From NCBI GenBank assembly GCA_028693235.1, contig JAQUVW010000001.1:62001-126000 (forward strand): 64,000 nucleotides of DNA, read 5' to 3'. The notes under the pieces are model-generated. The model did no database searches and was not told the DNA's origin. It saw nothing but the letters and a program-made list of their open reading frames with translations. The translations under genes and the position numbers were made by a program. Below, piece after piece: positions 59,742 to 64,000 of the stretch. Source of the stretch: Candidatus Gastranaerophilales bacterium (GTDB lineage Bacteria; Cyanobacteriota; Vampirovibrionia; Gastranaerophilales; Gastranaerophilaceae). The number at the start of each line of letters is the position of its first letter. Positions within the stretch are counted from its first letter, which is position 1.

Positions 59742-60116
59742 CTAAACTTGTTCTTCTTCAATTTCTTCTGCTTCTTCTTCAATAGCAGCATCGGTTCTGA
59801 TAGAGCCTGATTTAGCTTTTCCGATGTTCTTTTCTTTGAATTTTTGAACTTGTCTGCTTAATTTATCAGCTACCAAATCAATACTGGCATACATAGATTC
59901 GGCAGTTTCTTCTGTCTTAACCGAGCCTGAAACGAATTTGCAGAGAACTTCAGCAGTGTGATTTTGAGCGACTGAAGGGTTTTTTACGACATTAAGCACT
60001 ACATCAATTGATTGGATTTGGTCGTAGTGGTTCATAACTTTTCCGATTTTTTCTTCAGCATATGCTCTGATAGCATCTGTAATCTCTATATTACGCCCTT
60101 TGACAGTAATACGCAT
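59742..60116 (-). CDS. hpf: Ribosome hibernation promoting factor (short form)
   Basis: HPF binds the 30S decoding region in resting cells and inactivates ribosomes. From the ATG at 60116 (GGAGG eight bases upstream) the product is 124 residues: MRITVKGRNIEITDAIRAYAEEKIGKVMNHYD, later HTAEVLCKFVSGSVKTEETAESMYASIDLVADKLSRQVQKFKEK, the S30AE domain. The long form has an extra dimerisation domain of about 60 residues. Here only an acidic tail (EEEAEEIEEE) follows, so 100S formation by the long-HPF route is unlikely. A start at 60131 is less likely. Confidence 0.93.
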   Translation of the reverse strand: MRITVKGRNIEITDAIRAYAEEKIGKVMNHYDQIQSIDVVLNVVKNPSVAQNHTAEVLCKFVSGSVKTEETAESMYASIDLVADKLSRQVQKFKEKNIGKAKSGSIRTDAAIEEEAEEIEEEQV

Positions 60117-60225
60117 ATAATTTGCCTCCATAAAAACTGTAACTTATTGATTATAAACCATTTTCGAAAGTTTTTAAACCTCTTTTTTATAATTGTAAAA
60201 TTATTTGCAGTTTTATAGTGTTTTT

Positions 60226-60256
60226 TTGTCAACAAATGTGATGAAAATGCTATAAT
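60226..60256 (+). promoter_or_regulatory. Extended -10 promoter of the ROK kinase gene
   Basis: TGCTATAAT (60248-60256) is an extended -10 element; TTGTCA (60226-60231) lies 19 bases before the -10. TTGGAG is the downstream ribosome site. Confidence 0.6.
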
Positions 60257-60282
60257 AAAACAGTAGATATTTGGAGATTTTT

Positions 60283-61254
60283 ATGCAAAACCTTGCAATA
60301 GGTATAGATTTAGGCGGGACTAAAGTTTTAACCGGACTTGTTGATACAAAAACCGGTGAAGTTTTATATTCTGTTAAGAAAAAAACAAAAAAGGATAAAG
60401 GTCCAGAAAAAATCATAAAAAAGATTATCAAATCTATAAATGAGATTCTCGAGGAAAAAAGTATTTCAATTTCTGACATTTCGTCAATAGGTATTGGTGC
60501 AGCCGGTCAAGTTGACCGTGAAAAAGGTGTATTAATAGCGGCTCCAAATTTAGATTGTTTTGATTTGCCCGTAAAATCAATGATTGAAGCGGAATTTAAT
60601 GTCCCTGTAATTCTCGGCAATGATGTTGAAATAGCAACTATAGGCGAGATGTATTTTGGTGCAGGGCAAGGTCATAAAGATTTTGTATGCGTTTTTGTCG
60701 GAACAGGCGTAGGCTCTGGAATAGTTCAAGAAGGCAAAATTAGACATGGTGCTACCGGTACTGCCGGTGAAATTGGACATTTGATAGTTGATGTTGGAGG
60801 TAGGCCCTGTGCATGCGGTGGCAATGGGTGTTTAGAAGCTTATGGGTCGAGGCTTGCAGTTGAAAAAAGAATTTCGGGTGCTTTGAGAAAAGGGCGAAAA
60901 TCTGATATTTCAAATTATTTAGTAGAAGGTAAGGGCATCAAAACCAGTATGATGAAGAAAGCTCTTGATAATGGTGATGAGCTCGTAATTCAAAGTCTTG
61001 AAGAGGGGGCAGAATATTTAGCTTGCGGGTTGGCAAGCGTTATAAATTTTTATAATCCTGCTTTAATAATTCTAGGTGGAGGACTTGTTGATGCGATTGA
61101 TTTCTTCTACCATAAAGCAATAAAGATTGCTAAAGGCAAATCTTTGCCCACTCCTGCAGAAGCTATCGAATTTAAAAAGGCAGAATTGGGCGATTTTTCA
61201 GGTGTTATCGGTGCATCTTTGCTCTCAGAATATAGAGCTACTCACGACCGGTAA
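60283..61254 (+). CDS. ROK-family glucokinase
   Basis: The 323-residue protein (ATG at 60283) phosphorylates a hexose, probably glucose. It has the ATP phosphate-1 motif AIGIDLGGTKVLTGLVD, AAPNLDCFDLPVKSMIEAEFNVPVILGNDVEIATIGE, GTGVGSGIVQEGKIRHGATGTAGEIGHLIVD with catalytic Asp/Glu/His, and the zinc-binding GRPCACGGNGCLEAYGS of the ROK family. ROK members also include repressors, but no DNA-binding domain is present here. It overlaps the convergent hybrid-cluster-like gene by 17 bases. With pfp it supports a sugar-fermenting lifestyle. Confidence 0.92.
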   Translation: MQNLAIGIDLGGTKVLTGLVDTKTGEVLYSVKKKTKKDKGPEKIIKKIIKSINEILEEKSISISDISSIGIGAAGQVDREKGVLIAAPNLDCFDLPVKSMIEAEFNVPVILGNDVEIATIGEMYFGAGQGHKDFVCVFVGTGVGSGIVQEGKIRHGATGTAGEIGHLIVDVGGRPCACGGNGCLEAYGSRLAVEKRISGALRKGRKSDISNYLVEGKGIKTSMMKKALDNGDELVIQSLEEGAEYLACGLASVINFYNPALIILGGGLVDAIDFFYHKAIKIAKGKSLPTPAEAIEFKKAELGDFSGVIGASLLSEYRATHDR

Positions 61255-62842
61255 ATTTTAACATGTCTTTTTTCGGTTCGTAAGTGATGGAGTGAATATT
61301 ATATATATCTTTTAACCCTTTTATCAGGGACGGACTTACTGTTGTTGGGCAACATTCGCCTAGGTAAATGTTGTTTACTCCTAAATCTAAAAGATGTAAA
61401 ATGTGGAAAACAACTAATCTGTCGCATTTTGTTAAGAATACTGTCAGCGGTAGATTTTGGATATTGTGTTTGACTTTAAGTTCATTAATTATTTGATAGA
61501 AAGCAAACATTTCAGAATAGGCACTAAGATGCCAGATGTTTTCTTTATCTTTATCATAAGACATCGAAATAACAAAATCTTTTTCGTTTAAGTTCGATAG
61601 TAGTTCGTTCATGTAGTCGTCAGTTTTCTCAAAGTAGTTCAGCATATCAATTATGATTAAATTTTCGATTTCTTTATTTTTGATTTTGGCTATTATTTCA
61701 TTCAATCTTTTTTTGACTTTATTCTCGTCATATCCGACACTGATAGTGTTTAATTTTTTGTTTTCTTTAAAGCCTTTTGCGTTAAGTGCAGATTTTATTA
61801 GTGGAGATAAATTGTCTTCTGATATATTTGCGATGCCGAAAGCCGGGTTTTCTTCAATTGTAAAAATTCTGCCCCTGATGAGGTCTATGTGGGGTTGTGA
61901 GTTTCTTGTCACAAGAATAGAACCGGGAAATGAAGAATAATCCAAAAGTAAGTTGTTTAAAGAGCGTTGGTAGTGTCCGACAAGGTGTGGATATTTTTGA
62001 AATTTATCAAGAGAATGTGCTAGAATCATATCTCCGTGGGTAAATACGTTGATATCTTTGCCTTTTGTTGCTTCAAGTACAAGTTCTAAGTCTTTAAAAA
62101 AATGACCGGAAACCAGAATGCACTTGCCTTCTATTTTATCGAGATGAACTTTTACTTCCGAAATGGGACCGTATGTTTCAATGATGTAATCTCTAAAATA
62201 TTTTAGTATTTTGTCATTTGCGGTGTTGAATTCTTCTATATCGGCTTTTAGCTTTTCGATAGATTTGTCTAAAAAATTTGAGTTGCTCAATAGTTTTATG
62301 ACAGCTTTTTCGCCCTCAACATATCTTTGATGGTAGAGCTTAATCTCTGTTAAATAGTAGCAGGCATTAGTCACTAGGGTCATCATTATTTCGTAAAGGC
62401 TTTTTTGTTCTATTGAAAGTTCGGTGTTCTTTAAGAGTGCTTTGCGTTCACCTTCGTTTATTGCAGAGATTATATTTAGGTTTTTGCCTAAAAAATTCGG
62501 AGCACCCAAAATTCTGCATTTTATTTTGTGGTCTTTGCAGTATTTTTGGTACCTTTTTTGTATGTTCATTCGGTTTTTTCTAAGGTCTTTAATCAATAAG
62601 TTAAAGGAATCTCTTTTGAAATCGAGGTTAATGAGAGTTAAATTGATGAAATCGATAAGCTTTTTCCTGATTATAGAAACGTTTATGCCTGCCTCGTCGA
62701 GTTGGTGAGTGTAATATGCTATTTGTTTAAGTTCTGACATCAAAACTTCTTTTAAAGATATAATAGAAGGGTCATAAGAGAAGACATTTGACGCCCCTCC
62801 CTGATCACAATTAGGATTTCTATAATTAAAAAATTTGCTCAT
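61238..62842 (-). CDS. Hybrid cluster protein (Hcp/prismane) homologue lacking cluster ligands
   Basis: The 534-residue protein aligns by eye with the C-terminal two thirds of Hcp: CILVSGHFFKDLELVLE (241-257; Hcp GHDLKDL), INVFTHGDMILAH (264-276; THGEMLPAH), YPHLVGHYQ (284-292), FPGSILVTRNS (305-315; MTTNC), and LPLTVFLTKCDRLVVFHILHLLDLGVNNIYLGECCPTTVSPSLI (464-507; SWYEQKA and LGPTLPAFVSPN). The ligands are changed: the TTNC Cys is Ser315, the GEM Glu is Asp271, the WYE Glu is Asp474, and the GGCDG, ACGKYR and GQCNDAYS cysteines are absent. The N-terminal four-Cys cluster is also absent. AAAGG precedes the ATG. The gene follows glutaredoxin by 27 bases. Confidence 0.8.
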   Translation of the reverse strand: MSKFFNYRNPNCDQGGASNVFSYDPSIISLKEVLMSELKQIAYYTHQLDEAGINVSIIRKKLIDFINLTLINLDFKRDSFNLLIKDLRKNRMNIQKRYQKYCKDHKIKCRILGAPNFLGKNLNIISAINEGERKALLKNTELSIEQKSLYEIMMTLVTNACYYLTEIKLYHQRYVEGEKAVIKLLSNSNFLDKSIEKLKADIEEFNTANDKILKYFRDYIIETYGPISEVKVHLDKIEGKCILVSGHFFKDLELVLEATKGKDINVFTHGDMILAHSLDKFQKYPHLVGHYQRSLNNLLLDYSSFPGSILVTRNSQPHIDLIRGRIFTIEENPAFGIANISEDNLSPLIKSALNAKGFKENKKLNTISVGYDENKVKKRLNEIIAKIKNKEIENLIIIDMLNYFEKTDDYMNELLSNLNEKDFVISMSYDKDKENIWHLSAYSEMFAFYQIINELKVKHNIQNLPLTVFLTKCDRLVVFHILHLLDLGVNNIYLGECCPTTVSPSLIKGLKDIYNIHSITYEPKKDMLKFTGRE

Positions 62843-62869
62843 TATTTTTACCTTTGTATCTTTTGTATT

Positions 62870-63136
62870 TTAATCTTTCAATAATTCAAAAAGTTTTTTA
62901 TCTTCTACTAATTTTTTTAAATTATCATACCCTCCTATACGTTTTTTCCCGATAAATATTTGAGGAACCGTGACCCTACCTTCAATGCTATAGGTTTCAC
63001 CAATCATTTTCCTTTCTTCAATTTCATTATCGGTTATATCAACATCAGTAAAAGGGATATCTAAAGAAGTTAGTAACTCCTTTGCTTTTGAACAATAGGG
63101 ACAATAGTCCACGGTATAAATTTTTACTTTTTTCAT
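62870..63136 (-). CDS. Glutaredoxin
   Basis: An 88-residue glutaredoxin: KVKIYTVDYCPYCSKAKELLTSLDIPFTDVDI holds the redox-active CPYC (residues about 12-15), followed by the cis-proline stretch EGRVTVPQIFIGKKRIGGYDNL that binds glutathione or partner. It is thiol-disulfide oxidoreductase of the GrxC type. AAGGGG is the ribosome site and TATAAT lies upstream on the same strand. It is the first gene of a likely operon with the hybrid-cluster-like gene. Confidence 0.94.
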   Translation of the reverse strand: MKKVKIYTVDYCPYCSKAKELLTSLDIPFTDVDITDNEIEERKMIGETYSIEGRVTVPQIFIGKKRIGGYDNLKKLVEDKKLFELLKD

Positions 63137-63196
63137 AACAACCCCTTTGTTAAATAGATATTATAATTATTAATGATTTAAAGAATTTTTTAATTA

Positions 63197-63231
63197 GACA
63201 AAAGCACAATGTTCCGTGGTAATTGTGCTTT
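63197..63231 (-). terminator. Terminator of the TPR gene
   Basis: On the minus strand AAAGCACAAT and ATTGTGCTTT form a perfect 10-base stem (63201-63210 with 63222-63231) and run into TTTT. Confidence 0.65.
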
Positions 63232-63258
63232 AAATCCTTTTTATGTAAAGGTGAAATA

Positions 63259-64000
63259 TTATTTGATACGGGATAAAAGAGATGTGATTTCGTTTTTTTC
63301 TTCGTCCGGCAAATCAAAATTTACATAGTCATTAAGATATTCTTTTGCGTCTTCTTTTTCCCCTCGGGCTAAAAATAAAATGCCGAGTTTTTTATAAGAA
63401 GGGTGAAAATCGCTATTTACAGAAATCGCTTTTAAGTGGTTTGAAATAGCTTTGTCAATATTATCATTCGCTTCATAAGCCAATGCTGCTTGGTAGTATA
63501 TCAATTCATTATTATCGATTTTATCTAAAATTTGTTCATAATGAGAAATTGCACTGTCATAATTTCCGAGGGTAAATTCAATGTATCCCAAGTCCCAAAA
63601 TGCGTCAGTATTTTCCGGAGATAAATCCAAAATCTCATTGAGCTGGTCAATAGCCAAGTCGTATCTGGAATCTTCTTGATAAATTCTTGCAAGATAATGC
63701 TTTAACACAATGTTTTCGGGCATAAGCGTGACTGCATTTTCAAGCATATTCATGATGTCGACAAGACGTTTTTGCTTGTAAAAGATATCAGCGAGGTTTA
63801 TATAGGTTTGAACCATCGAATTATCAAGCTGCAAGGCTTTTTCATAGTATTCGATAGCCTTTTCGTCTTCAGCTAATTTTGCATAACATAAACCGATATT
63901 ATTAAGAATATAAGGGTTGTTTTCGTCTTCAGCCAATGCTGCTTCAAAGTCAACAATAGCAGCTTTAAAGTCTTGCTTTTTGAAATTATCTAAAGCATTT
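63259..64000 (-). CDS. Tetratricopeptide repeat protein (5' partial)
   Basis: The frame stays open to the right edge, so the N terminus lies outside the window; 247 codons are visible. The visible part is a chain of about six TPR motifs of 34 residues: FKKQDFKAAIVDFEAALAED, NNIGLCYAKLAEDEKAIEYYEKALQLD, INLADIFYKQKRLVDIMNMLENAV, YLARIYQEDSRYDLAIDQLNEILDL, DLGYIEFTLGNYDSAISHYEQIL, and AALAYEANDNIDKAISNHLKAI. TPR arrays bind partner proteins. No other domain is seen, so its role is unknown. Confidence 0.85.
   Translation of the reverse strand, partial: NALDNFKKQDFKAAIVDFEAALAEDENNPYILNNIGLCYAKLAEDEKAIEYYEKALQLDNSMVQTYINLADIFYKQKRLVDIMNMLENAVTLMPENIVLKHYLARIYQEDSRYDLAIDQLNEILDLSPENTDAFWDLGYIEFTLGNYDSAISHYEQILDKIDNNELIYYQAALAYEANDNIDKAISNHLKAISVNSDFHPSYKKLGILFLARGEKEDAKEYLNDYVNFDLPDEEKNEITSLLSRIK

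Noticed and set aside
1-64000. CRISPR arrays, insertion sequences or prophage
   Set aside because: No regularly spaced direct repeats, transposase, integrase or phage structural genes were seen.

Overview
The window is a gene-dense, AT-rich stretch of bacterial chromosome. Encoded functions point to an anaerobic, diderm, heterotrophic bacterium. It has lipid A genes (lpxD, lpxC, fabZ, lpxA), a heptose-phosphate adenylyltransferase and a family 9 glycosyltransferase, so it has an outer membrane. It has peptidoglycan genes, a pyrophosphate-dependent phosphofructokinase, FixC/FixX and a hybrid-cluster-protein homologue, and no photosynthesis or respiratory-chain genes. A flagellar-type export gate, a type IV prepilin-like protein, a RicT/PSP1 protein and short host-associated-looking proteins suggest the non-photosynthetic cyanobacterial relatives (Melainabacteria/Vampirovibrionophyceae, probably order Gastranaerophilales). 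That placement is an inference from gene content, not from a search; the standard code (TAA/TAG/TGA stops) fits all genes.

Layout. 1-698: 3'-truncated amino-acid/dicarboxylate symporter (minus). 868-4985: murC-murB-ddl-ftsQ cell-wall/division operon with overlapping genes. 5203-9845: a fragment of the spc ribosomal operon (rpsE-rpmD-rplO-secY), a terminator, then adk-map, then a bifunctional-nuclease family gene. 10083-12663: a CxxC redox protein of the hybrid-cluster-associated family, ricT and an orphan histidine kinase. 12751-14495 (minus): rpsB-tsf with a structured leader and an intergenic hairpin. 14772-19357: a membrane protein of unknown role, a sugar-type solute-binding lipoprotein, a purine permease and a secreted regulatory-domain protein. 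19669-25272: mnmG, an unknown gene, a cell-wall amidase and two tandem GNAT-like paralogues. 25373-29805: fixC-fixX-unknown-recJ. 29887-35099: coiled-coil secreted protein, mfd, and a SurA/PrsA-like lipoprotein. 35187-40027: LPS/lipid A operon plus an M29 aminopeptidase. 40119-44958: small membrane protein, prepilin-like protein, pfp, thrS. 45046-50463: unknown proteins including a predicted Cys-His-Asp hydrolase, SH3-like protein, ZIP transporter, zinc-ribbon protein, rmuC, proC. 50559-51153: rpmH-rnpA. 51311-55520: flagellar/type III export-gate operon. 56022-59357: glycosyltransferase, GGDEF/HD-GYP protein. 59742-64000: hpf, ROK kinase, glutaredoxin plus a ligand-less hybrid-cluster-protein homologue, TPR protein.

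Most interesting points. (1) The 534-residue protein at 61238-62842 has the C-terminal fold signature of hybrid cluster protein/hydroxylamine reductase, but every cysteine expected to hold the iron-sulfur clusters has been replaced; it follows a glutaredoxin gene. (2) The export-gate operon has an unusual make-up: a double-SPOA C-ring-like protein, FliO-, FliP-, FliQ- and FliR-like proteins, a FliQ with a long tail, and an embedded pilus-secretin-N-domain-like protein. (3) Several unrelated accessory proteins carry a similar short N-terminal motif (NSxxxFxGxK, or SVSF followed by PxYDV), which could be a sorting or secretion signal. (4) At least three genes (kinase, mnmG, SH3-like protein) have TATAAT exactly six bases before the ATG, the geometry of leaderless mRNAs. 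(5) Structured, possibly regulatory leaders precede rpsE, rpsB and thrS.
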